Positions 1 through 11,079 of a stretch of DNA of 64,000 nt are shown one piece after another. The notes under the pieces are model-generated. The model saw only the letters and a program-made list of their open reading frames with translations. It was not told the DNA's origin and ran no database searches. This DNA comes from Stereum hirsutum FP-91666 SS1 (lineage: Eukaryota; Basidiomycota; Agaricomycetes; Russulales; Stereaceae). Position numbers and translations under genes: made by a program. The stretch is taken from positions 484,237 through 548,236 of the forward strand of contig NW_006763137.1 of the NCBI RefSeq assembly GCF_000264905.1, written 5' to 3'. Numbering within the stretch: position 1 is the stretch's first letter; every line of letters begins with the position of its first letter.

Positions 1-327
1 CCACAGACCCCGTCGCAGGGCATTTGTCCTACCCCACTCGTGCAGGATTACTTTGTGGGCGGACAGGCCAACAGTGTTGTCCTGACCCAAGGGCTCAACG
101 GCGAACCTTTGCGATTCCCCTTACACTTGTTCTACTCCCCCGTCTCGCTTTCAACAGGTGCCCCCATCAATCGCGCCATCTACCGCATAACGTCGGGCGC
201 AGCCCCTAAAGCGTGGTGTGGCGCCGTCGTCGTCCTCAAGTTCAACGGCTCTCGTAGACAAGGTTACTCCGATGCAGGCACGAATGACCTCCCAGCGCTT
301 TCCGCGTACTTTCTAGCTTACAAATAA
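1..327 (+). CDS. 3' end of an unrecognised gene, partial at the window edge
   Basis: The frame is open from base 1 and ends at a TAA at 325-327, giving about 108 C-terminal residues. The sequence is rich in Gly, Ala and aromatic residues (for example QDYFVGGQANSVVLTQGL and ending LPALSAYFLAYK). I see no domain signature I can name and no membrane segment. The A/T-rich DNA after the stop looks like a 3' UTR. The only open alternative frame here is short and lacks a better context. I am fairly sure it is coding because the frame stays open through GC-rich DNA to a clean stop, but I assign no function. Confidence 0.5.
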   Translation, partial: PQTPSQGICPTPLVQDYFVGGQANSVVLTQGLNGEPLRFPLHLFYSPVSLSTGAPINRAIYRITSGAAPKAWCGAVVVLKFNGSRRQGYSDAGTNDLPALSAYFLAYK

Positions 328-1456
328 AAGGTTCTTCGCGCTCGGTTCGTCTCAGTTTATCTCTTCCATCCGTACCCGTATGCTTTCTGGCTGTCGACAC
401 ATGGATGTCTGACTTTCTGCTCTTACAGCTTCCCAAAATATACGGCGCATTTCCCGATTCTTCGTCATATTTCTTCCATTCGTCACGTTGCCTTGCCTAC
501 AATATATTAGCTCGTAATATTCAGTGCATCACAAAAATACTAGTAATACTAGTAAACTACGTGCGAATGGGTCACCACTGTACTCTTCTTAACGTACAAT
601 CAAAGGCAGTTCTTCAATTCACAGTGGTTCTCATCTTATAATTCCCCCGTTTAATCTTCACATCAACGAGTGGCGAGTGATTGGACATACAATATAAGAG
701 TGACAGTCGCTCGAAACTCACTCCGCAACTCACATCCGGCTGGCCCCCGTCACTCGTGGTGGATACAACAGGCATGTTTAACAATTCTGTGATTCCTGGC
801 TTCACTCTTTTCCTTTATCGACCGGAGACAATCTACATACAATCACGAACCATCACCCAACTTTACCGACCCTGCAGCATTGTGGGACTCCCCGCTTCGG
901 CTATTACAAGTGATTGGCGATCGAGCGCTTTACTTGCGGGAGTCCCTGTCGATCAAAGCGTAGAACGCCGGGTTGAGCAAACGAAACATGAGCCTTCTGG
1001 TTTCTACATATATAGATAAGTTCCTACCAAAGGCGACCCGAGGGATGATCCACATACTACGCAAAGCCGTCGAACGCCAGGCCTGTATTTTTGTATACTT
1101 AGCAGTCATCGCTATCACTTTCTCCCTTATCGTTTGTGAGCTGTCTTCGAATCTGCTCGACATAGATTTTGGTATTAGACATAGAATTGCCAAAGAATTG
1201 CACGGGTAAGTTTGAAGCTTTGAAGACCGCACGGCGCAGAAGACCGCTCCAAGGAAACGGTGTGGCACCCGCGGAATTGTGCGTGATCGGAGTTGATCTG
1301 AGTTCAAATCTCCTAATAGTTTCAACTTTCGGCACTCCTTTCTTCGTTTTGTGGCGACTTCGACGTAGCCTTATCCTATACCATACACGCCTTCGAGCGC
1401 CATTACAGTTGTTATTGTCATTTTGTCACGACTTTGAGGTCTCTGGAGCTCGTTTT
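328..1456. other. Intergenic region, no gene seen
   Basis: About 1.1 kb between the partial gene and the TFIIIC gene. Short open frames on both strands overlap each other and show no family resemblance. The sequence is moderately AT-rich (around 490-660) and likely holds the 3' UTR of the left gene and the promoter of the right one. Confidence 0.5.
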
Positions 1457-4400
1457 ATGACCACCAACGAAACGCCAATCCTTCATACAGCGTTGAAGAT
1501 CCAGACTGCTGTAGCTCAACCGGACATACACTCACTACAATGGGGTGGTGACGGACAATTACTCTTTCTCACAAAAACATCTATATATATTCTGGTAAGT
1601 GCTGCTCTTACCACTATCAGTACTGTGAAATAATTCTCGAGCAAAAAACGCTGCCTAGACCCCTGACTTAGGTGTCAATTTCGACCCCTCTTCTGCCTTC
1701 AAGGCGCCTCAGATCAAAAACACTGAATGCGCCAAACCGCTGGGGTGGCACAAAACAATAATCAAACATGATAAAAACATTGTTTCCCAATGGTCAGCGG
1801 AATCTCAAGGTAGGTTCTTCCTTAATGCCCCCCCGTTGCAAATTTTGTCTAATTGCCTGTCAAAAAGAATGGGGAGCCGTGGCATTAGGATCGCTGGATC
1901 TTTCCCTACGAACTGTCAGCGTGTCTCCTAGTAATCTTACGGCTGATGCAGGGTATATACCTTCTAGAACGACCTACAGAGGAGTCGAGTCTGACAGCAT
2001 TGCTTTAGTTGTGTCTTAGCCGTGGTCACGACCAATCTAGAGCTCTCCATATGGAGTGCTGTAAAAAACCATCTTACAGGACAATGGGCAAAGGAAAGGA
2101 AGACTCATACTCATATGTGCCGTGCTTATGCTCACTCGTGGGTCTGCAGATCGCAGACGTGACCCCGTTTCTCATGACAATCACCAGTCAATCGGGCTCG
2201 GATATGCAGCGGACTCTTGAGGCACAGACGACATGTGAGTGAGGACTGTGAACATCTTCGGCAGAATGCCACACTGACCGTAGCTGAACCTTAGCTGCCG
2301 CTTGGTCTGGCCAGCCGGACTTCGGTATCGTACCAGCGCCACAATGTGATGGGTCTCTTTTGGCGGTGGGCACGCGGGCAGGAACTCTCATCCTCCTCAG
2401 GTGAGACGACTATATATTGGATGGGATCATCGCTCAGCATGGGTCTTCATCAGGTTTGATAGAGACGCAGATAGTCACTTCGAGCACATTGCGTCCATCT
2501 CAATCACGGAGCGCTGGATTACCAGTGTGGCCTGGACGCCATGGAGACTATCGGATACCGGAGAATGTTGGTAACCATTTGGGCTCCCTTCAAAGATTTG
2601 TTGGTGACCAAAAGTACTAGGCACGGGGACCCTAGCTTGTGCGGTCTCTGACGGATCAATCAGACTTCTCGAAGTGAAGCAGACCCTTGAGCAAGCAACG
2701 ACCTCGGCCCAGTCACATCGACTGGAGATCGCTACTGCTGTTCTCGACGACTGTCCCAGTCATCCTGACAAAAGGAGCATTACAGGAATATCGTGGGTGC
2801 AGGTGGCATCTGGCAACGTCAGTGTCATTCATTGATGCTATCGCGTTCTTGTTTGACCTCTTCATCTTGGTGTAGGCGATCCTCGTACACGCTAAACCCG
2901 GAATCGTCCACCTATGGTCTCCTGAGGATGGTCCTGGAGCTTGGTCTGGCTCCCGAGAGTTTGTGCTTCGCACTCAAAAGGTTTCCGCAAGTACTTCTCC
3001 TTTTTACCCCATCACAGGCATCGAATATGTCGAAGGGCGCGATTTGTTGTTACTATCACTATTCGACGGCACATTTCACGTCATTCACCACGTCTCACTT
3101 GAGCCAACTATGACTCCGGACGAAACCGAGTTTACGTCCGAACACATGTCTTCTCTTGCTCGCGCAACATTTACTCGGACAGAAGGAGGTGCAGTCACAA
3201 AGGCAGATATGAACAGGATCAGTGGCATAGTTTCTTACGACGGATTGTCTGCAGTAGGATGGGTTCACGAGTGAGTCAAACTGTTGTCAACTTTCGAAGC
3301 TGGAACATCTCACCACGGGTTTTTAGTGCATGTTGCCCATCGGATTTTAGCTTTAAACACGAAGCAAAAATGCAGACCACGTTCGTTGTGGCGGAGATAT
3401 GGTCGGAGCCCACTGACGAGCGGATTATGGACGGGCTGAGGAAGACTTTGCTTAACTCGAAGGCTGGTATGTACCAGAGCAAAACGTTATTTGATCCATG
3501 TCTCACTGACTGGGTCATGAAGCTGCTGGTCGGGCTCCCATCGACTTGCTGCGTGCTACGTTCTTCAACTTGACGAGACCAGGGAAATTGAACGCCTTAC
3601 ATCACCGTATCCTCAAGGCTCTAGAAGTTCCTCCAGAAGATGATGGGTTGTCGTTGGTCGTGCAGCCGTGGTCAGACGATCTCACACCACACATTCGCTC
3701 GCATTTTCGACGCAACTTGGAGGAACATTTGTTTGGCTCTGATAGCCTCTTATCTCTTCGTCTTAGGCTTGCCTTGGCCGACTTCTCCTGGGTAGTACAT
3801 TCCACTAATATTGTTTCTCATTCTGTAGTCTTTATCATCGATTCAACTTACTCATTAACCTGTATGTCAACAGAAATACGCAGCAAATGCGCAAGCGCAA
3901 GCGGAGTGTGGCGCGGTGGCCCAGACACTGCTTAATACCATCTCGCATCGCGTACTACGGACACTTCTAAAGCACTTGACTGCAGTGGCCGGCCTTGTTT
4001 CTCGTAAGCCTGTCATACGCGCGGAGGGAAACAGTCGTAGCTCATCAAATGTGCAGATAGCGATGTTCCTTTCGTCCTGCGTGTGGTCGTACAATCATTG
4101 CTCCCAGGAACACCACCCTCTCTGTCGGCGATGGCTCAAGAACTTTCCACTCTTGTTTCGACCTCTGTACCAGAACTGGCCGCAGAGACACAAGATCCGA
4201 GCATGGGACTCCAAGAAAATTGCCCCGCTTGTGGAGCCCGTGTTCCGCTAGAGGACATCACCAGCGCGGTCTGCCCCAATGGTCACACATGGTGTTCGTC
4301 CAGCTCTCCCAATATCCTAGAGTCAATATATCAACTGATAAATCGCTTTATGCTTGCTTTTGACACGGGACTGTCTGCTACGAATTCACATGCTAGCTCG

Positions 4401-4629
4401 ATGCTCCATCACCTCGTTCATACTGTCGACGCCCATGGTCCGGACGTGTATCGGCTGCACCCGCAAAGCATTCCTCCCACCCTTGATCTCCTCCGGGCAC
4501 GCCGACCCTGTCACGTCCGAAGTAACACCTTGGTTGCCAGACGCTGCAAGGGGCTGGGTGGTAGAAGAGTTGTTGAAAGCTGTTCGTCGATGCCTATTTT
4601 GTGGCAATCGATTCGTGAGCGTGGTTTAG
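1457..4629 (+). CDS. Transcription factor IIIC 90-kDa-type subunit
   Basis: Subunit of the RNA polymerase III assembly factor TFIIIC, which binds tRNA gene promoters in the nucleus. The N-terminus from the ATG at 1457 carries the WD-propeller start of the TFIIIC90/delta family (SLQWGGDGQLLFLTKTSIYI). The last two exons carry the family's C-terminal zinc finger: CPACGARVP, then CPNGHTW, then VRTCIGC and CLFCGNRF, with TAG at 4627-4629. Between them at least eight exons can be followed, for example the stretch coding GIEYVEGRDLLLLSLFDGTF near 3018 and the acidic/hydrophobic exon at 3546-3790. Introns are 45-100 bp with GT-AG borders. The exons around 2200-2900 are the least certain. All zinc-ligand cysteines expected for the finger are present, so the gene looks intact. 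A longer open frame that runs on to 4685 is in the wrong frame for the finger. Confidence 0.8.
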
Positions 4630-5010
4630 GGAGGGGTTTGGGTCTTGCTCAGGTGCAACGCCTAACTCGAAGGTCCACTGCGTAGCTATTCGTGATCCCC
4701 TCGTGTACTCGTAATTCCAATACATGTTGTTTCAATAGCAGATCACCAAGGTTCTCTGTCAGGATCGCGCAGAAGAATACAACACGTAGTAGGCAAGACT
4801 ATGAGCCTACTTGTGTGCATTTCGCGAAGCTGCCTTTTCATGTCACGCAGAACAAGATGTTGCATACCGAGGCAGCATTGACAATTCCCATTGCAGTACA
4901 TTTGAGCACGCATCGCACCCGGACCACAAGAACACTGAACTTCTCCTTCACATACTCTAAGCCAGCTTCCCTCCCCGGTTCTTGGTAATCGAAATGTTTT
5001 CGAAAGATCG
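4630..5010. other. Convergent intergenic region
   Basis: About 380 bp between the stops of the TFIIIC subunit (+) and the sedolisin (-). It should hold both 3' UTRs. No open frame with recognisable content. Confidence 0.5.
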
Positions 5011-8000
5011 TTATGACACCAGGGATTGCAGGGCGACGAAGTTCGGCGTACCGAGACCAGTAACTGAAAAATAGGAAAGTTATGTGAGCAAGACCATACT
5101 TCGAGATACGGTGGCCAGACACAGAGCCATATTCGTCGCAAAATGGCTACTGCATCATACCCGGGACGTCAAGGACGCCGTGTTCCTTGGCCCACGCGTC
5201 GACGTCTAAAGCGCAAGCATGGCTGCTTAGGGCAGGCGAACGGCGTCAAAGCACCACGCCGTGTGAACTGAATGGAAGTCTTTCTCTCCAGACGGTCAAG
5301 TGACACCTGGACCATGCAGATGTCACTCAAAAATGGAGTCGCTGTCGATCCACGCTTCATGCATGGAAGTGACCGTCGCAAGTCTGTCGCTGTCTCGATT
5401 TGTTGTGAGAGGATGAAAATCAGACGAACCTGGATCCCATCCTGAACCTGGAGCCGACCATCGCATCGATCAATAACGAGAATAATCTGAGTGGCACTGC
5501 CAACGTACCTGCCGTGAAACCAGTGGTCCCGCATCCAGGATTCGATCCCGAGGTGATGTCCGTCAGGCCGGAGACCCCAGTGGAGTAGAGGAAGGGATTC
5601 AGGAAACCCAGCGGCGATTTCCCTTGCGAAATGAGGAAGTCGTTGAGGAGAGAAATAACGGCGGCGAACGTCTGCAGAAAACATAGGCGTTAACAACACT
5701 GGTAGGGCTCAAAAGGAAGATGCACTCCTGGATAAGCGTACCGGTGACGCGCAACTGGTGCCTGCGACATTTTCGGTTCGACCGCCCACAATAACTTGGA
5801 AGTTTTCGGCCTGGGCAGCAACGTCAGGGAAACCTAGGCCAGACAAATCAGATGCAGCCATGAAGACGATGGACTATCGGGGCACATACCTCGTCCAGTA
5901 CGACTGTATGATAAGGACACCGCGACAAAGAATAGGTGGGAGGTCAGTATCGAATCATGCGAATATCGATAGTAGGCTGCAAAGACGGTCAAACTCACTT
6001 GAACAACCCTGCGAACTTCGTAGTGCCGAACTTTGTCAAGAACGTGGTGACAGCAGTATCCTGATAGCTAGGTCTCGCGAAATAGTTGGAGAACCCGCCA
6101 CTCGACAAACTCGCCGCGACCTCGGGGTTCACCCTAGTCGTTCCACCCACAGAAGTGACGAAGGGGCCTTTAGGCAGACATAAGAGATTTAGAAGAATGA
6201 ACTTGGGAAGGCGATAAAGTTGATGATTAGCAATACGCACAAGACGCCGGGAAGTTGGGTATGAACGCCTCGGCGCGTGAACCGTTGTTGGATTGGCAAG
6301 ATCCTGGCCCAACGCCTGAGTCGCCGGAGCTGAAAAGGATCGACGTGCCCTGGGCGCCGAGTTGAGCAAACAAGTTGCAAACCTCTGTGGCGTAGTCGAG
6401 GGGGACGGTCTGCTCGTCGTCCTAGGAGAGGTATCAAAGTCATTGACACGTAGGCTTCATGAAGTACAAAAATGACCTACGCCATAGGAAGTGCTAATGG
6501 TCTGCGGAATAGTGGATTGGGCCAGGATGAAATCAAGCCAGTCGAGATAGGGCTCGTTCGTGTTCGTGGGCGTGTTCTGGTCGGCTATGAAGGGAGGAGA
6601 GCCACCGGTGCTATAGTAGATATTGGGCGTCGGGAAAGAGATTCCCTCAGCGTATTGGATATCCAGATTAGCCTAAGTGGTAAAGGCGACGTCAGTAAGT
6701 TGGCTATGCAGATGCACTATTCCGCACAAAAATACGTACCTCTACTCCAGGATCGTTCTGGTTGTTTTGACCGCCGTTGACTTCGACAGTCGTAAACGTC
6801 GCACTGGTGGCATCTGACCGGAATTTGGTCAGGAAGGTCTTCAAATCTGCGGTGTTGGCGAACTCCTCCAGATAACCAGCGATACCGAGGATGTTCTTGC
6901 TGGTGGCAGCGGGAGTGTAGGCGCTCGTGCTGTAGAGAGCCCTCAAGCAAGAAGGAGTGATGGTGGATCCGCAAGAGCTGGGCACGGTCGCGAGCGACGT
7001 GAGATTTCCAGTAGTCTGAAGAGCGGCAATCTCAGCTTGGAGGGCATTGTCTCCGTCGTCGAGGGTGGCGGCGTTCGGTTGAAGGAATGATGTGGCGCGC
7101 ATGGCGCGGGTCGTTCCGAAATAGGTGGTCGGAGCGACGACCTTGATGTGATCATGAAGAGTTTCTGGAAGAGAATATTCCGTGCAACGCNNNNNNNNNN
7201 NNNNNNNNNNNNNNNNNNNNNNNNNNNNNNNNNNNNNNNNNNNNNNNNNNNNNNNNNNNNNNNNNNNNNNNNNNNNNNNNNNNNNNNNNNNNNNNNNNNN
7301 NNNNNNNNNNNNNNNNNNNNNNNNNNNNNNNNNNNNNNNNNNNNNNNNNNNNNNNNNNNNNNNNNNNNNNNNNNNNNNNNNNNNNNNNNNNNNNNNAGGT
7401 CTCGCGAAATAGTTGGAGAACCCGCCACTCGACAAACTCGCCGCGACCTCGGGGTTCACCCTAGTCGTTCCACCCACAGAAGTGACGAAGGGGCCTTTAG
7501 GCAGACATAAGAGATTTAGAAGAATGAACTTGGGGAGGCGATAAAGTTGATGATTAGCAATACGCACAAGACGCCGGGAAGTTGGGTATGAACGCCTCGG
7601 CGCGTGAACCGTTGTTGGATTGGCAAGATCCTGGCCCAACGCCTGAGTCGCCGGAGCTGAAAAGGATCGACGTGCCCTGGGCGCCGAGTTGAGCAAACAA
7701 GTTGCAAACCTCTGTGGCGTAGTCGAGGGGGACGGTCTGCTCGTCGTCCTAGGAGAGGTATCAAAGTCATTGACACGTAGGCTTCATGAAGTACAAAAAT
7801 GACCTACGCCATAGGAAGTGCTAATGGTCTGCGGAATAGTGGATTGGGCCAGGATGAAATCAAGCCAGTCGAGATAGGGCTCGTTCGTGTTCGTGGGCGT
7901 GTTCTGGTCGGCTATGAAGGGAGGAGAGCCACCGGTGCTATAGTAGATATTGGGCGTCGGGAAAGAGATTCCCTCAGCGTATTGGATATCCAGATTAGCC

Positions 8001-9050
8001 TAAGTGGTAAAGGCGACGTCAGTAAGTTGGCTATGCAGATGCACTATTCCGCACAAAAATACGTACCTCTACTCCAGGATCGTTCTGGTTGTTTTGACCG
8101 CCGTTGACTTCGACAGTCGTAAACGTCGCACTGGTGGCATCTGACCGGAATTTGGTCAGGAAGGTCTTCAAATCTGCGGTGTTGGCGAACTCCTCCAGAT
8201 AACCAGCGATACCGAGGATGTTCTTGCTGGTGGCAGCGGGAGTGTAGGCGCTCGTGCTGTAGAGAGCCCTCAAGCAAGAAGGAGTGATGGTGGATCCGCA
8301 AGAGCTGGGCACGGTCGCGAGCGACGTGAGATTTCCAGTAGTCTGAAGAGCGGCAATCTCAGCTTGGAGGGCATTGTCTCCGTCGTCGAGGGTGGCGGCG
8401 TTCGGTTGAAGGAATGATGTGGCGCGCATGGCGCGGGTCGTTCCGAAATAGGTGGTCGGAGCGACGACCTTGATGTGATCATGAAGAGTTTCTGGAAGAG
8501 AATATTCCGTGCAACGCAAGACGGTCTCGTTCGTTCCGACATGACGGTAGAGTCCATACTTGGTACCGAGCATAGCATTAGCTTTCTCGACGGGTACAGC
8601 AGTGAGACTGAGCCAGTCGCCATTCAAGGCTGGGGAAACGGAACTCGCGGGAATTCCGTGATGGTCCAACCAGGCGCTGATTTCGTCGACGGTATTCTGA
8701 TGAGGAGCTACTAACGCAGCGACCTCCGCCTTAGACAGGTGCGCGCCGTACCTTACAGTGGACGGGGATTAGTTCGCTTTTGTCATTGTTGTACAGGGAC
8801 TTGCTCACCGAGGGTGCGATGGATCGCTTACTTCGTACAAAGCATCGATGATAGCAGTATCGTCCTCGGGTTTCATCGCCAGCCTCAGGTCGATGGTCGC
8901 ATCCAAGGCGGGCTCATCATGAAGGACCCAATCAGTTGGAACACCAACCCAAGCGTGTTTGACCTTGAAATCATTCCAGCGAGAAGCATGGGGTGAAGCG
9001 AGAACGAAAGGCGCCACAGCCAAGGCAGACAATAAGAGACGCAACATCAC
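5011..9050 (-). CDS. Secreted sedolisin (tripeptidyl-peptidase-like, peptidase family S53), split by an assembly gap
   Basis: Secreted acid serine-carboxyl protease. The ATG at 9050 opens a signal peptide (MMLRLLLSALAVAPFVLAS), followed by a pro-kumamolisin activation domain (AWVGVPTDWVLHDEPALDAT). The catalytic domain shows all family landmarks: Glu/Asp in ANLDIQYAEG with the Glu just before it, the oxyanion Asp in SSGDSGVGPGSC, the Ser in AGTSCASP near 5770, and the calcium-site residues DITSGSNPGC and GWDP. The last exon (5011-5063) completes GWDP with VTGLGTPNFVALQSLVS and a TAA. The gene is interrupted by N at 7191-7396. The flanking 6070-7190 and 7397-8517 are the same segment of the gene, so as assembled the protein repeats its middle. 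With one copy removed, the gene reads as a single normal sedolisin. The final intron (5064-5429, 366 bp) is unusually long. Confidence 0.85.
6070..7190. repeat. Copy A of a 1,121-bp direct repeat flanking the gap
   Basis: Each base matches the base 1,327 positions downstream (7397-8517). I found one difference, A at 6208 against G at 7535, which falls inside an intron of the sedolisin. The copy ends exactly at the run of N. Confidence 0.95.
7191..7396. other. Assembly gap (206 N)
   Basis: A run of 206 undetermined bases. It sits between two nearly identical copies of the same gene segment, which is the usual mark of a scaffolding or allele-merging error. Confidence 0.99.
7397..8517. repeat. 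Copy B of the 1,121-bp direct repeat flanking the gap
   Basis: Partner of 6070-7190. It is continuous with the unique 5' part of the sedolisin (8518-9050), while copy A is continuous with the unique 3' part (5011-6069). Confidence 0.95.
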
Positions 9051-9109
9051 GAGCTGCTTGACCTCAACCGAGCGCGTTGTCCAAGAGTTGACGGGTAGTC
9101 GACGGGTTG

Positions 9110-9117
9110 CTTTTATA
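9110..9117 (-). promoter_or_regulatory. TATA box of the sedolisin gene
   Basis: On the minus strand the sequence reads TATAAAAG, about 60 bp upstream of the ATG at 9050. This spacing and consensus fit a core promoter of an inducible secreted protease. Confidence 0.55.
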
Positions 9118-11079
9118 CTGTTATGCAGCCCACATGATCGGGCGTGCTTCTCTTCGCAGCCACGAAGCTGAACCGGCCAACAAAAGCCAAGGCGACTCTT
9201 ATTCCAGCTCTACATCCGAACAACAGCGTGCTACAGATCCTTCTAAAGAATGCTCGCCCAAGTTCCGTGCGCGATGGTGACTGATAGGAGAAACCATAGG
9301 CTTCGCTGAGAGCGCCAGTATGGTAACAATTGTCACAGTGCGTGAGGCACTTCTCACCAGACTGAAATAAGCAGACGATAAGCAGGTTGAAGAGATCATC
9401 AGGGGAAGTTTTTCCCCAGCAATAACATGCGCTGCCTTATGAGCATGCTGCTCGCAGAGAATAAAATCGAGGGACGGGATCGATGAGCATGAACTTAGCC
9501 TGAACGGTGTGCACGGAAGTTGTCGTAGAAGGAAAGAACGAAAGTGAGTGTTTGCTCAGATGGGCGCTTGTCAAGGCGCTTGGGGGCTCCGGTAACTTAC
9601 CACGTGGCGCTGTGCGGGCCGGTACGGCTCGTGTCAGTGAGCAAAGTCAATCACCGCGTCCAAGTTGAATGGCACCTCCTCGTCGCTGCCATGACCGACG
9701 CGATGCTTCATTGCTCAAGATGAATTATCAAAGGGCCAAGATATATATATTCGCGCCACTCGCTTTATCAGAAAAGGACTTACATGTGTACTGTCATAGC
9801 TCTTCAAAATCAATGTGAGCAAAATGCCACCGTTTCACCGACTCCGAGTCGTCACCATAAGTAGTTTTCAATACTGACGTTGACTTGGACACCCATTTGT
9901 TGACTTGCAGCGGTCTTTTGTGGATTTATTTAAACGATCCCCACAATTCTGATCGGTTGTAAGTTAGTTTTTTGCCCACCAACTTCTTCTCGACGCCCTA
10001 CATGCCATCTTGTCTGCCCTTATCTCAACGCTACTCCCAGTTTACAGCCGCCTGTGAGTATCCTTGATCGGTCCGACGAGAACTGGCATCTTTGGCGGTT
10101 CTGCCCAGGCTACCAACGGTAGTACTTGAGTCCCTGGCAACATGTCGGCCAAGAGAGGCCCTCAATACAAATTAAGGAGTCTGTACGCCATGCTCTGTCT
10201 CCTGAACTCTTTCTGGAACAGAGCAGATACTAGAGCAGATGAATGTCGCTGACTGTTTCACGCCAGGTGGATTATTCGACGGCGATATTCTGTCTCACAT
10301 AGCATCGGGTGCTCAGTACGCTACTAGATCACCTTTGTACCTATGAATGGTCATGATCAATGCTTAAACCCCTGTCTTGATGAGATGATAGCTCAGCGGT
10401 CCCTGAAGCCGCGTGCCCTCACGGTGACTGTCGCATGTCCGCACGGTCTAAGGACATGTATGTTCGCACCATGGAACGAGATGGCAGAACCCAACTGACA
10501 CACCGTCCAGGGACCGTCGGATATGCCAGACCTAAGTATTTGGAGGAATCGGTGTGAAGGTACAGGCTGCTTCTGCCCCAAGCGCTTCCATCGACTATCG
10601 CCGGTCACGACTCAGAGAATATCATCAGAAAGAAGTCATCCACCGTCTAAAATATGCGATTAGATAGACGTCGAGCTTTACCCATACTTGGTACGCCACC
10701 ACAACTCTTCTGTTTTTCATGTTGTCCACGGAAATAAGTGTGTTACACTCTTCATACAGGCCTTCCATGTTCATCAAAAAGGAATCTGCCGCCATCTCTG
10801 CGCCACATATCGTAAAAGCAGTGCATCTCAAGCACTCTGAACATATGTATCAATTGCACGCGTTTAATGTCCCTTTCTTCATTGTACACGCACCTGCTTT
10901 GTACGTATCTAAAGCTTATCTCGTTGATTTGAAGCTAAAGAATAGGAGGCCTTCCCTTCAGTCGGTAGAATGAACGCCACTCTAACTCAACGTGGCGCTG
11001 GAAATGGTAGGTCGCCCCCTCCCCCTCTCCTACTGGTCTAGTGAAAGGTGACGCAACGGTGCTTCTCTAACACAGGCCA
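9118..11079. other. Gene-poor region
   Basis: About 2 kb upstream of the sedolisin. Open frames are short and show no domain, and none is supported by splice-compatible neighbours. The first part is presumably the upstream region of the sedolisin. Nothing else recognisable. Confidence 0.45.

Noticed and set aside
1295..1330. T-loop-like GAGTTCAAATCTC, possible tRNA
   Set aside because: The stem is too short and no acceptor or anticodon arm could be paired around it. No convincing tRNA was found elsewhere either.
5169..5699. 176-codon minus-strand frame as a separate gene
   Set aside because: It mixes sedolisin exon, intron and out-of-frame sequence; the true exons read in another frame.
7148..7510. 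Open frames running through the N run
   Set aside because: They exist only because undetermined bases contain no stop codon.
6070..8517. Real tandem duplication of a protease domain
   Set aside because: Near-perfect identity including introns, and breakpoints exactly at the gap, favour an assembly error.
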